Notes under the pieces: generated by a model
What the model was told of the DNA's origin: nothing
The model's database searches: none
What the model saw: only the letters and a program-made list of their open reading frames with translations
In this document: positions 35,195-46,857 of the stretch, piece after piece
Numbering within the stretch: position 1 is the stretch's first letter
How the letters are laid out: the number at the start of each line of letters is the position of its first letter
Assembly: GCA_030522415.1 (NCBI GenBank)
Contig: CM060125.1
Location: 4,770,401 to 4,834,400, forward strand
Source: Channallabes apus
Taxonomy: Eukaryota > Chordata > Actinopteri > Siluriformes > Clariidae
Length of the DNA: 64,000 bases
Reading direction: 5' to 3'
Position numbers and translations under genes: made by a program

Positions 35195-35345
35195 TTTTAT
35201 TACTTGCACATATTGTAAATTTTGCAGCTAAACGTTTCTATATTTGTATAATTGTCTCTTATTTCATTTCTTTATTTGAGTACTCTATTTTCTTTATAAA
35301 ATTTTAGGTCACAGGTGGTCATATAAGCATTTCACTGCATATATA
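35195..35345 (+). mobile_element. 3' remainder of the LINE fossil
   Basis: After the Tc1 insertion the 3' UTR continues with TGCACATATTGTAAATTTTG and CATATAAGCATTTCACTGCA, a common ending of fish CR1/L2-like LINEs. This makes 31200-35345 a three-level nest. Confidence 0.65.
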
Positions 35346-35356
35346 TTATATACTAT

Positions 35357-35403
35357 AATCCTGAACACAGGATTAAGCGGTATAGAAAATGAATGAATGA
35401 ATG
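35357..35403 (+). mobile_element. Solo SINE 3' tail
   Basis: ATCCTGAACACAGGATTAAG plus GCGGTATAGAAAATGAATGA corresponds to just the last ~45 bp of the SINE. It is a severely 5'-truncated insertion. Confidence 0.85.
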
Positions 35404-37054
35404 GATAATGATGCTTTGGCAAATTATGATTTTCATGTTACTTTTATTTTTTTAATCAAAGCTTGATGAATATGATGATAAGACTAAAAACCAAGAAAAA
35501 TAACTCCAGGCCTTTTCTGAAAAGGTTTCCTCTGTGCATTAACGCAGTGCCAGGCATCAGATTAGTGACATAAAGCTTTTGAAAAGTGCAAGAGAAAGCA
35601 GTGATGGAAAACTGCAGCACGCTGAAAAATTACGTTTTTCTTTTCTTTTTTTCTTCAAGAGAGCGCCAGTGAAATGATTCGGCTCTTGAGTCAAAGCGGC
35701 TACTCAAACCTTTATCTCCCGAATGAATATGTCTGTGTGACTCTGAAATATGTGGAAAAGGAAAAAGAAAAAAAAACTAAAAGAGCTTTATTCACTGAGT
35801 GCACTGCCAGCCTGAAACATATAAAACTCAGATGATAAAGAAACTCGGCAATGAGAAAGTTAGGGAGGGGGATTAATATTTAAAGCAAAGCTCCGATATT
35901 TTAACGAACACAACTCACTGAGGAATAGGAAACACAGACGCTGTGCTATTTCCACATTTTTTTTATCCCATCGCTCACTCAGGAATGGGGTGACGAAGAA
36001 GGAGGAAAAAAAAAAACGAAAAAGGAAAGCAACAAAAGACTTTAGGCCCCTGGGGTGGATATTCTGATTTTGCACTGCTTTAGCTGTGACAACAATGACG
36101 CATGAAAAGAATGAAATCAATTTGACGAAAAAAGCGCTGCAGGTCGGGAACGCTGCACTCACGGAGATCAAACACGGAGCTGCGCAAAGAAGACTAACAA
36201 CCGCTGAGTCTCAGCTAAAACACTGAGCTGTGCAGGGACTTCATATTACTGTCAGAGGAGGAGTCTTCTCATCTCTCTCTCTCTCGCTCTCTCTCTCTCT
36301 GTGTGTCTGTCTAGTCTCTTTCTCACACACAGTCTAAGGCAGGAATATTGCACAGACGTTGTGTCTCAGTGGTCTGTGTGAAAGGCACGGAGGTGGAATC
36401 GGGGGTCATTACCGTCGTGCCTTTAATCCAGGAGCAAAGACTGTGACAGGGCAAGACGAGAAAAAAAAAAGACGACATTGCAGAAAGGGGGATGCAACCT
36501 GTCGATGTAATACCAGCCCACATGCAGTACGTGATATACACAAACATAATACAAATTTGCATCTTTTAATGTAATAATCCCGCAGACGTGATATGGAAAT
36601 GGAAATGGAAAACGCAGTATGTTTGTGGGATTATTATATTAAAAGTTGTAAATTATTATTCTTATTATATTTGTGTTGTTTTAGTATGGGTGCACTCGTT
36701 ATTTATACTTTTATTGTAGCTTAGATGCAGAAAAAATATGCGGGTTATACCCTTCTTATAGAAGAACCATGCTGTGGAGCAGCTCCATTTCTCCTCCCGC
36801 TGGGAATGGCTTGGACTTGGCGATTGTATCACCCTGAATTTTGCTTGCACCCCCATGAAACATTTCGAAACGATATGCCAGGTCTCCTGAGTGCAATGGA
36901 ATGGCTGCAGTGAGTCCCCTTCGACTCACACACACTCCCTGATATCATAGGCGCTATACAGACTCATATATTTGTTACTGTATGGGATAGAAGTGAGCTG
37001 TTTCCAGCGTGTGTTGCTTTGCCCTTGCTTCACAATCTCTCCAGGAAATTCATG
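35404..37054. other. TMEM132 intron, no gene
   Basis: (TC)n lies at 36270-36300. Short frames at 35860-36171 and 36323-36574 show no homology. I recognise no transposon. Confidence 0.4.
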
Positions 37055-37930
37055 ACACAAACAGTTGACAGCTAACCCACTGATATCACATACAGAGTAG
37101 GTTAGACAACTGACATCATAGATAAAGCATCACTGCACACATATCTTAGATAAAGTAGAGCAGACGGACTGATATCTTAGATAAAGTAAATCAGACCACT
37201 GATATCTTATATAAAGTAGATCAGACCACAGCTGTCTTCATGGAGTAGATCAGACCACTGATATCTCATATAGAGTAGATCAGACCACCAATAAGTTTAC
37301 AGAGTAACATTTACTGCCTTTTACATTTAAGCATTTGGCAGACGCTCTTATCCAGAGCGACTCACATTTTTTAAAATCTCATTATTCATCTGAGCAGTTG
37401 AGGGTTAAGGGCCTTGCTCAAGGGCCCAACAGTGGCAACTTGGTGGTTGTGGGGTTTGAACCTGGGATCTTCCAAACCGTAGTCCAATGCCTTAACCACT
37501 GAGCTACCCCTGGCCCTGATCAGATCAGTGGTATAATATCTATACAAATATCTTTATGAAGTAGATCAGACCAACGGTATCTCATATAGAGTAGATCAGA
37601 CTGCAAATATATTCTATAGAGTAGATCAGACTAGAGATATATCATATAGAGTGGATCAGAGCGCAGATTTCTTTAATAGATTAGATCAGACTACAGACAT
37701 ATTTTATAGATTAGATCAGACCACAAATATATTTATACAGATAGATCAGACCACTGATAACGTATATATAGAGTAGAGTAGACCAAGGATTTCTTTACAG
37801 ATCAGACCACAGATATCTCTTATAAAATAGATCAGACCACCAATATGTTTACGGAGTAGATCAGACCACTGATATCTTATATAGAGTAGATCAGACTGTT
37901 AATATCTTATATAGTGTAGATCCAACTACA
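37055..37930. repeat. 30-bp minisatellite split by a SINE
   Basis: The tandem unit is approximately TGATATCTTATATAAAGTAG plus ATCAGACCAC (30 bp), with many imperfect copies at 37055-37320 and 37540-37930. Units differ by several substitutions. The array is interrupted by the SINE at 37321-37517. It is not a CRISPR: the repeats are contiguous without unique spacers and the genome is a vertebrate one. Confidence 0.9.
37321..37517 (-). mobile_element. Second SINE family (tRNA-like head) in the minisatellite
   Basis: On the minus strand it starts GGGGTAGCTCAGTGGTTAAG, a tRNA-like A box, with the B-box-like GGTTCAAACCCC. It continues to the fish motif CTCTGGATAAGAGCGTCTGC and the CCAAATGCTTAAATGTAA end. 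It is different from the GGCGGCGCGG SINE family. A truncated relative lies near 53103-53165. Confidence 0.88.
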
Positions 37931-37935
37931 CCTTT

Positions 37936-38225
37936 TCATGGGTAAGAGTTTGTCTTGGACGTGTGGCTGAGCATATACCTGGGCATGTGGCTGAATATTT
38001 GAGCATGCGGGTGCGAATGCGTATGTGTGCGTGATTGAGATTATGGGTAGACATTTAGATGAGCATGTGGGTGGGTGTGTGTATGTGCATGGTAATGTGT
38101 GTAACCTAGTGGTTCATTGTGTGGGTGTGTGTGTTTGCACAGGTCTGGATGGAAAAGTGAGTGACTGTGTACGTGAGTGTGTGGATAAGAGTGTGCATGG
38201 GTGTGTGTCGGAGCCTGTGCATAGG

Positions 38226-38256
<31 letters not shown>

Positions 38257-39213
38257 AGAAGTATGTGGGCGAGTGTGTTTAATATGTTCATGGGCATGTA
38301 CTGTAAGTGCGCGTGTGGTTAGAAATTATTTTCTACTTTACAGACTTAGGATGGAAGGGGTTGAGATGCTCCCTTTAATACTGTACTTTGAAGGGACAAA
38401 TCCTGGAGCAGACATTGTTGGTGAGTTACTGTATACGGAAGAGTTGCTGTCCCATTTTTTTCTACCTGATTAATGTGTGAGTCAATGTCTCTCTCTCTCT
38501 CTCTCTCTCTCTCAGTCTCGATCTCTCTCTGTTTCTGTCTCTCAGAGTCAAGCACTCAGGACCTCCAACCGGCAGAGCATGAAACTCAATCACTGAGCCT
38601 GCATGGGGTTCTGACCCACAACCTGCTCTCTAAAACTGACTCTCTTGGTTTTGCTGTTGTAAACAAAATCTCATAAATCTCTAAAATTATTCCATGACTA
38701 TATGTTGACATTGGCAGTCTCAGAATTCCTAATGTGATGCCATAAGACATTTAATAAGAGGCAATCATTATTTGTACTAAAATGTAATAAATTAAGTCTT
38801 TGAATGAACTCAGCCTTGGCAATTTATGAAATATAAAGTTTTCTTTTTATTCCCCCTATTTGTTCACTTGCCAAATTCCATCAACTAGCAGCCAGCTCTC
38901 CCCATCACACAGCACTTATCAATCAGAAACAGAGGAGGCTAATGCATGCTTCAGCTAAGATTTATGATTCCAGAAAACTGCATCATTCCAACCTGTTGCT
39001 CGTGCTGCCTCACAGGGCCGCATAAGTGATTCTGATAATCTACCTTCTTTTGCTCACATGAGCCCACACATGCTCATGATTGGCTAGAGTCAACGTGCAC
39101 TAGGGAAAAAGAGCATGCATCACCCGACCCAGAGAGCATGTCAATTCTCCTATAGTCACAAATGATTATGAAATTTTATTTATAGTGAACATACTGTAGT
39201 AAACAGTAGTCTT
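37936..39213. other. TMEM132 intron, GT-rich, no gene
   Basis: A GT/GTGTGGGT-rich stretch lies at 37970-38320 with pure (GT)n at 38230-38257, and (CT)n at 38488-38513. Frames across these are low complexity. Confidence 0.5.
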
Positions 39214-39523
39214 TACCACTTTATCCTGTATACAAAGCCATGTGGGTCTGGAGCCTATCTCAGGAGACCCAGGGCACAAGGCGGTGTACACCCTGGACAC
39301 ACACACATATTGTACACACAATTCACACACTACAGGCAATTTGGGTAAATTAGCCTAATCTCCATGTTTTTGGACTGTAAGAGGAAACCAGAGTAAACAA
39401 ACCTACAGTAGCACGGGGAGAATGTGCAAACTCTACAGTATACACACAGAGGTGGGAATCGAACCTGACTGGGAATCGAACCCAGACCCTGGAGGTGCAT
39501 GGCGACTAAACCAGCATGCTGCC
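39214..39523 (-). mobile_element. tRNA-derived SINE, minus strand, diverged
   Basis: The copy runs from TACCACTTTATCCTGTATAC to GGAGGTGCATGGCGACTAAA. It carries TACAGTA at 39414 and 39434 at positions where other copies read CCACCAAG and CCATGC. Confidence 0.83.
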
Positions 39524-40527
39524 CTGAACACAGTATATAAACAAGTTAAATTTTACATTCATCTCTGGATCTGGACCCCCATGGTGTAGATTTTTTGAAA
39601 AACATTGAAACTGAACTACATACAGTACAGTATAACGCTTTACTACCAACTAAATATTTTGAATATACAAATATATTATTTATCATTAGGAGATTATTAT
39701 CAAACATAAAACATTATTTCCTCAGAGCTGTTGAGTTCTGTATCTTCACTTGATGTAGGAATTTTCCTATAGCTGCACTTCTGACAGTGGTGTACTGTAG
39801 CCATATGGTTTTATATTATTGCTCTCATTCGAATGATCAACGTTTTTTTTAGTAAATAATCTAATATAGCAAGTCTCATGATAAAAATACTGTTTTAAAT
39901 GGTTGTTATTCAATAAGAAAATTTGATGTAATCATGTAAATGACGAGCTTTTCATTAAGAGGGCTTAGGAAACAGGAATGCCTTCAGAACAGAGTTGACA
40001 GCTGCTATAACGTAGGTGATAATTCCTGTAATACAACAGTTAAGTCTGACCGAGCAATCTGTTTGGATGAGAGGCATTCCTTGAGTGGTGATAATGAAGA
40101 GTAACAACACTGATGGATTTATATGGGACGGCCTTCATGAGAGCCAGTTTCATTATGGTGCTTGACGGATTTTGCAAATGCACTTGACACAATATTGTTC
40201 TTGCAAGAACTATTACAGAAAGGCCGACCTCTGTGTCTTACAATAACAACTACAGTAACTGATGTTTTTGTTGTTGTTATTTTATAGTTCTTTTTATAGA
40301 AATCCCCAGTATTGTTGTCGAATGTAGAAAATAAATCACCAAACAAAAACAAAGAAATTTGGAAGTGACCCCAAACTTTTGAATGGTAGTGTACTGTAGC
40401 TACCATTCAACACTGAGGAGAGACTAACTGCCTGACAAAAACCACATTAAAAACCAGTTGCAGGAGCACTACCTGGCAAAAGAAATTTTCAAAACCGGTC
40501 ACAGGTTCACATTGTATTCACAGTATA
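39524..40527. other. TMEM132 intron, no gene
   Basis: CCCCAAACTTTTGAATGGTA (40370) looks like a Tc1-type outer end on its own. The rest is unrecognised. Confidence 0.35.
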
Positions 40528-41363
40528 CTGTATCCGGAAAGTATTCACGGCGCATAATTTTTTCCATATTTTGTTACGTCAGAACTCAGAACTCTACACA
40601 CAACACCCCATAATGGTAGAGTGGCCAAAGAATCTCATCAGTCCTGAGAATTTAGTTTTTCATGGTCTGAGAGTCCTTCAGGTGCCTTTTGGCAAACTCC
40701 AGACGGGCTGCCATGTGTCTTTTACTAAGGAGTGGCTTCCGTCTGGCTACTCTACCATGTAGACCTGATCGGTGGATTGCTGCAGAGATGGTTATCCTTC
40801 TGAAATGTTCTCCTCTCTCCACAGAGAACCTCTGGAGCTCTGACAGAGTGACCATCGGGTTCTTGGTCACCTCCCTGACTAAGGCCCTTCTCCCCCGATC
40901 GCTCAGTTTAGATGGCCGGCCAGCTCTAGGAAGAGTCCTGGTTGTTTCGAACTTCTTCCACTTACGGATGATGGAGGCCACTGTGCTCATTGGGACCTTC
41001 AAAGCAGCAGAAATGTTTCTGTAACCTTCCCCAGATTTGTGCCTCGAGACAATCCTGTCTTGGAGGTCTACTGACAATTCTTTTGACTTCATGCTTGGTT
41101 TGTGCTCTGACATGAACTGTCAATTGTGGGACCTTACTGTATATAGACAGGTGTGTGCCTTTCCAAATCACTTGTGCTTTCTCCATTTTTTTATTTTTAA
41201 TACATTTGCAAAAATCTCAAGTAACCTTTTCTCATGTTGTCATTATGTGGTGTTGTGTGTAGAATTCTGAGGAAAAAATAAACGTAATCCATTTTAGAAT
41301 AAGGCTGTGACATAACAAAAGGTGGAAAAAGTGATGTGCTGTGAATACTTCCCGGATGCACTG
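40528..41363 (-). mobile_element. Tc1-like transposon of CAGTGCATCCGG family, deleted
   Basis: The ends are CTGTATCCGGAAAGTATTC and the inverse GAATACTTCCCGGATGCACTG, with TA at 40526-40527 and 41364-41365. The subterminal ACACAACACC(C/A)CATAATG is shared by both arms. The element is only 0.84 kb because the catalytic half of the transposase is missing. Elements of this end type leave CAG or CTG footprints on excision. Confidence 0.9.
40652..41113 (-). pseudogene. Tc1-like transposase, N-terminal half only
   Basis: The 153-codon open frame starts at ATG 41113 (MSEHKPSMKSKELS). The paired-like HTH includes VDLQDRIVSRHKSGEGYRNI (about residues 15-34) and VPMSTVASIIRKWKKF. The GRPS basic motif is at residues 65-68, followed by the second DNA-binding segment (LSELQRFSV). 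The frame ends with KRHLKDSQTMKN before any DDE residue. It could in principle still encode a DNA-binding fragment. Confidence 0.88.
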
Positions 41364-41365
41364 TA

Positions 41366-41767
41366 TGCCTTAACGGTAAACATGCAGTAATATGAATTCG
41401 ACTTTTACTTTTTCTATCCTGCAGAGTGAATTACACTGCTGTCTGACAACTTTAAAAGTGCACAGTTAGCAATATTGAGCCATGATCATTCATCTTCAAA
41501 TGCTCATTATGCAATCCTCAGCTAGAGATCTGTTCAGGGCACAGAGCCCAAGCATTTCTCACCAATTTCTGCACTGTGTGTACATTAAACAAGCGCTCAC
41601 TGTGAAGAAATAAACCAACAGCTTGTTTAGTGTCAGTCAATACCACTGATATATTGATGACTTTAATCAGGCTGGAAATTGCGATCACCATCAGCTGATC
41701 GAATCCGAACATGAACATAAATATTATGAGCAAACCTGTTAATCGGCACTTAACCGTCATTGTAACA
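41366..41767. other. TMEM132 intron, no gene
   Basis: No recognisable feature is seen. Confidence 0.35.
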
Positions 41768-41825
41768 AAGTTAATCGATTAATCGGATAAAAGATAAACG
41801 CTTCTTTCATCTTATGTTTTGCTTA

Positions 41826-41888
<63 letters not shown>

Positions 41889-41923
41889 TATATATATAAA
41901 AACACTGTCAACTTGCCATCTGC

Positions 41924-41973
<50 letters not shown>

Positions 41974-43090
41974 GATTAATTGGATAAAAGCTAGACGCTT
42001 TAATTTGATGTTTTGCTTAACTATATAAAACCATAAATCAGGGTATTATTTATGTACAAAAGTAAACTTAAAAAAATGCAATAGCCACGTAAGGTTTAAA
42101 TGTCAAAATTAAAGATAATTAAACTCTATTTTTTGTAAATCAACATTTTTGTTTTTAACAATAATTGCAGATGGCAAGTTGACTGTGTGTATATACTGTG
42201 TGTATATATAGTTAAAAAAAAATACACTGACATTCAGTTATTAAGAATGACCTCAATTTTAAATTCTCTTAAATTAATTCAACTTAATAAGAATAGACTT
42301 CTAGATTATGATATTATTTTTAATTGAAATGTCTACTACATCCTTTTCACGGTTTACACGGTTTATTTCGATCCTCTCGTGTGTATTTTATCCTTTTTTT
42401 TTGTCTCAATAAAAAAAAAAATAAAAATAAAAAATATATATAGACCATTTTGCTATACTAGACATTCTCGTAATACGGCGACATGGCGAGAAAAAACTCG
42501 CCGCTACTGGGTTCACTCTGTTTATTTTGCCCTTTCCCCGCATTTCCCTCTGTACAGCGTGTAGGATTATGGGATATATCCGGTCCTCCGAAGTGTAAAA
42601 TGAACGTGAAGAAAATGAACTAGAAGTGTTTTCCTTGTGTTCGTTGGGATTTGAACGCCAAGAAAAAGCTGCATGCAACGGGTTTTTTTTTTACGCTGTA
42701 TAACCGCGCAGCCGGACAAACGCACGTCACCAAAGCCCGTGTGAACTCTCACTGACTCCTATGTGTAAACCCTCGGCACTTCATCCGCGCTCACCGGACA
42801 CTACGAACGGCAGAAAACGCTTGATTTTAACGCCCGATAAGAGGTGTTTAATGTAAATTGCTCCCATACCTTGGAGGACTTGGGGCTCGCGCGCTTTTTC
42901 CTGCAAACGCTTGTGTAAACTCCATTGCGCGAGCGACTGTGTATCTGTGTGTGTCTGTGTGTATTTGTGCATCTTGTGGTCGCGCGCCTCAATAACGTGA
43001 GCAGCCCAACTAATCGATAACGGCACTCGTTGACAACAAATTTCATTATTGATAATTATCGATTTTATCGAGCCATATCGAGCAGCCCTA
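41768..43090 (-). mobile_element. hAT-type element (TAGGGCTGC end), one end lost
   Basis: The right end GCAGCCCTA and the flanking ATCGATTTTATCGAGCC are the reverse complement of the intact copy's left end at 59078. Shared internal landmarks are TTAATCGATTAATCGGATAA, the two (TA)n tracts (41829-41884 and 41932-41970) and TTGCTCCCATACCTTGGAGG. The left ~75 bp terminus is missing, so no target duplication is found. The long TA tract contains one TACAGTA at 41884-41890. Confidence 0.82.
42780..43046 (-). pseudogene. Possible hAT transposase N-terminal remnant
   Basis: In fragments the minus strand encodes a short BED-finger-like stretch (KVWEQFTLNTSYR), followed by sequence interrupted by stops. 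The same peptide is encoded in the 59.1-kb copy (KSSKVWEQFTLNTSY). There is no DDE catalytic domain. Assignment to a BED zinc finger rests on the aromatic WEQF pattern only. Confidence 0.4.
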
Positions 43091-43427
43091 AACTACAGTA
43101 TAATAAAGTATAATACATCATATTTTGTTTTCAAAATTCAAATAAGTAATAAAACACTGTGAGAATTCGCATGACATAGTGGCCTGATGTCTTGGTGTTC
43201 TTTTTCATATTTTTGCTTTTCTCTTAGATAAGAAACAATGTTGAAATTTTGAGTGGTTGAGCTCCGTCTTAACCAACTAATAAAAAAACCCTCCCATTTT
43301 CACAGTTTGTCTAACGCTTGGAAACACTGTTGTGAGCCATAAAAATGTGTCCTATAATCATATTTTTAATTATAAGTATTAATTAATAAGTATTATTATG
43401 TTTTTAGAAGAATAATAATGATTGGGG

Positions 43428-43702
43428 GCGGCGCGGTGGTGTAGTGGTTAGCACTGTCGCCTTGCACCTCCAGGGTCCGGGTTCGATTCGGTTTCCTCCC
43501 ACAGTCCAAAGATATGCAGGTTAGGCTAATTGGCGTTCCCAAAATGACCATAGTGTGTGAATGAGTGTGTGTGTGTGCTCTGCGATGGATTGGCACACTG
43601 TCCAGGGTGTACCCTGCCTCGTGCCCAGAGTCTCCTGGGATAGGCTCCAGGTCCCCCGCGACCCTAAATACAGGATAAAGCGGTATAGAAGATGAATGAA
43701 TG
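43428..43702 (+). mobile_element. tRNA-derived SINE with internal deletion
   Basis: The head and B box are intact. The sequence then jumps from GGGTTCGATTC to GGTTTCCTCCCACAGTCC, losing about 95 bp. The target duplication AATAATGATTGGGG (43414-43427) and AATAATGACTGGGG (43703-43716) has one mismatch. Confidence 0.94.
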
Positions 43703-43716
43703 AATAATGACTGGGG

Positions 43717-44744
43717 CATTTAATTTGTGGGCTAAAAGATACTATTAGCCAATTGATCCCAATTAAGGCTATAAAGTCCCTTGAATGCTTGCGCGCCTTC
43801 TGCTTCAGAATGGCTTACAGATTGCTGTCAGATGCTTTGGCACCCAGGGCTTACTTAGGCAGAGAGAACGTTTTTAGAGATCGCACAGATTTGATGAGAA
43901 GGATGAACGGATGCTGAGCTGTTTTGGATTTTCACGAGCATTTCAAAACAAATCATTATGAAGACCACTATCCAGTTCAACTATTATAACAACAACACAA
44001 AAAACTCTCAACTTAAAAAATGAACTTAATCGAAATAAAACTTACGCCCTCAGTCCATGTGCCATCACACCACTTAATGTTGATTTTTTTTTTAACTGTG
44101 CCTGGCATGACATTCACAGCATCGTAGACCTTTTACGCTGCTGCATTTTTTACTTACCTGTAACACTGTGGAAATTCTATTTAAAACATTTCGATTTCAC
44201 TATTGCTGTAGCTTTTTTTTTTTTACTACCTGTTGTCAGTGGCATCTTTCCAATTCTGATGCCCGTCACACCATGCGCCTGCCCTCATATCGTGTTGAGG
44301 GGAGTTGCCTATGACAATGACAAGCTAATCCTATGCGCCTCCAATGTAAGCTTAGGTAGGATTCATCATTCAGCTTATCTGAGTAAGAGCAGATTGGGAT
44401 GGTTGTGAACAGTGCATTTAGTGCTGACTTTGCTTATTAATTGATTTTCTTTTAAGAGAAAATTTATAGAAAGTTGAAGAGAATAGAAGATAATGTTGCT
44501 TCATGAGGCCCAATGTGTCATACACTTTATCCATTAATGTATCCATTATTAGTATTAAACAAGTCGTGCTACAGAAGCTAAATACAGATATTCACTTAGA
44601 TGCCGCTTTTCTCTTTCAAAGTTAAAAACATTAACTTAAAAAAAAAAGTTATAAAAAATTGAAACAAAAAAATTAATAAAAAGAGTAGTATAGCAAAAGG
44701 GTCCTTGTATATGGAACTTATACTGTAGTCCAAGATTTCCTGGG
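43717..44744. other. TMEM132 intron, no gene
   Basis: Poly-T tracts and AT-rich sequence. No feature is recognised. Confidence 0.35.
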
Positions 44745-44752
44745 GTTTGAAC

Positions 44753-44857
44753 TAGAGATGTTCCGATACTATTTTTCCCCTCCCGATACCGATACTTGGG
44801 CTCAGGGTATCGGCCGATACCGAGTACAGATCCGATACCTGGATGTGTATCTGTACA

Positions 44858-44899
<42 letters not shown>

Positions 44900-45622
44900 C
44901 GCATTTCTTTTTCTAGCCCTGTGTAACGGGTTCGGCCCTAAGTGCACGGGTGACACCATGAAACACGGACACGAGGCGAGGCCTTACAGGAGAAAGGGTA
45001 ATTTATTTAGAAAAATGGGTAAGGAAAGGGTTAAAGGCTCTCTGCGGCCTTTTCCACTTCGGCGGCAGGGATGCGAAAGCGGGCTCTACGCGGAAGTGAA
45101 GGTGCCGCGGGAGCTCGCGCAGCTCGTTCATGCGCTCCTCTCACGGAGATCAAAGGCGACCCCCTTTTTAAAGGCTCTGGGGCGCATCACATCGCCCCGC
45201 TCTTGTGCCACTGTCTCTCATAAAATCCACCGCGTCGCAAAGCCCAGCTTCCCAACAGTCAGACCCCGAGCTACACTCCCCACTGTGTTTTATAGCGCCG
45301 GGACCATTAGCGGCGATAGCTCATGGGCCGTTGCCTGATTCTGCGCCCCTGCTGCTTCACATACCTAAAGGGGGGGGAGGCTGCCTAACTAGTGAGCTTT
45401 GGAGTGAGCAATATCAATTTGGGCGCACGACCATCACAGGCGCACGCCGTGACACTCTGTAAGTAAGCTAAGCTAGCAAAGCTAGCAGGCATAAATAGGT
45501 TATGTTTAGGAAAATGGTATCGGATCGGTACGTGGACTCAAATACTCGCCGATTCCGATGCCGGATTTTTTTGTGGTATCGGCAGCATTTCCGATACCAG
45601 TATCGGAATCGGAACAACCCTA
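44753..45622 (-). mobile_element. hAT-like element carrying a solo LTR, copy 3
   Basis: This copy is in reverse orientation relative to the other three. The ends TAGAGATGTTCCGATAC and TCGGAACAACCCTA are flanked by a perfect 8-bp target duplication, GTTTGAAC (44745-44752 and 45623-45630). The microsatellite reads (GT)n at 44858-44884. Confidence 0.95.
44922..45454 (-). mobile_element. Solo LTR inside the hAT-like element, copy 3
   Basis: This is the reverse complement of the other LTR copies, from TGTAACGG to the GTGACA end, and the longest at about 533 bp. Long open frames overlapping it (44796-45338 and 45205-45462) have the same composition in every copy but no known domain. I treat them as chance frames in GC-rich LTR sequence. 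Confidence 0.75.
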
Positions 45623-45630
45623 GTTTGAAC

Positions 45631-46846
45631 CAACCTCATAGATATTTGAGAAATATGTCTCCAAAGCACATGTTGAATGAATATTCAGCTTGAGTCAGGT
45701 TTGGACAGCTCGAGACTGAATTACTGTGGCCCTCTTGCGATTGTAACTGCCATGTCTCAGTTATATAAGCAGCAACACCCCAACCTCCAAGGACTGCTGA
45801 ATTTATGGATGGGCACAGAGGCAGGGCTCGATGCAAATTCCACAGCAGGGTGAAAAACCTAAAGCGCACCGTTTCTCCAAACTGTCGGCAACCCATCATC
45901 CAGCGGACCTTGAGGGGCTGATGCAATATTCATGCTGCATTTTGCAGCTGATTTGCTTAGCTCTCTTCATAATCCTATAGATTGAAGACGAATATAAAGC
46001 TGTGTGCTGCAAGGTTAAACCGCCCTCTCGCCCACCCGTCAAGGATCAGAGCCTAAAATGAGCAACAATTTAGAGCCATTATCTAGCGATGATGGTCTCT
46101 TCAGTTCCATTTAAAAGCGTTATCACAGTAACACGGATGTGAGGTTTCGAATGCACAGTGCGAGACCGAGAACGCGCACACAAGATGTCTCACATCTCAC
46201 GAAGAGGCATCAGAGACAGCCAACTCCACATAAACACAACACCTCGAAGTCTGTAGGAGAACCGTAGGAGGATGTTTGCTCTCATATAGAGAAGTGTGCA
46301 AGTCAAACCCTTTCTGCGAGTTCATGTGATCTGACCGAATCTGGATAAATCGCATTTACAGTACAGACCTGCGATGTCCTTACTGAGCTACTAATAATGA
46401 TTAACAGTAACCTGTTGGCCCTTTTGTCTTGATGGTAAGTTTCAAAACTTTTATTCGTGCCAGAATAATACAAACACAATAAGTCTGCTTTTACAGTATA
46501 GTTACAGTATGTACTGTACTGTAAAAAGAAAAGGAAAAAACAATGCTATTGTACTGTATGTGACAAAGCTGTGCGAAATGTGTTACTGTTGTCAAAGCAA
46601 AGTTCTAATCAAATGTTCTTCAAAATTGTACAAATGTTTTATTTCTCATAAAACAGCAATTTGTCAATGATTATAATTTGTCATTGTTTCAAAGAATCTT
46701 TATTTAATAAACCCCTCCACATTTTTAAGCACTTCAAAGTAACATGGAACGTAATTGAAGCACCTAAATTATTAAATTATCAATTTATTTAAAGGACAAC
46801 AAACAAGGGATTAATTGATGTCACGATTTATTTCTTGATTAAATAG
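45631..46846. other. TMEM132 intron, no gene
   Basis: The sequence at 45700-46000 is non-repetitive and of more balanced composition, and might be conserved non-coding DNA. No exon signal is convincing. A dense footprint cluster occurs at 46492-46558. Confidence 0.35.
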
Positions 46847-46857
46847 AGCATAAATCA

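Noticed and set aside
36323..36913. Short frames between 36.3 and 36.9 kb
   Set aside because: Both strands have frames of similar length, no conserved motifs, and simple-sequence neighbours.
37055..37930. CRISPR-like regular repeats
   Set aside because: The 30-bp units are contiguous with no unique spacers, and the sequence is vertebrate.
44796..45462. Open frames of up to 180 codons in the GC-rich interior of the hAT composites
   Set aside because: They coincide with the LTR (TATA box, AATAAA, TG...CA ends), change frame between copies and contain no known domain. Stop-free stretches are expected in GC-rich DNA.
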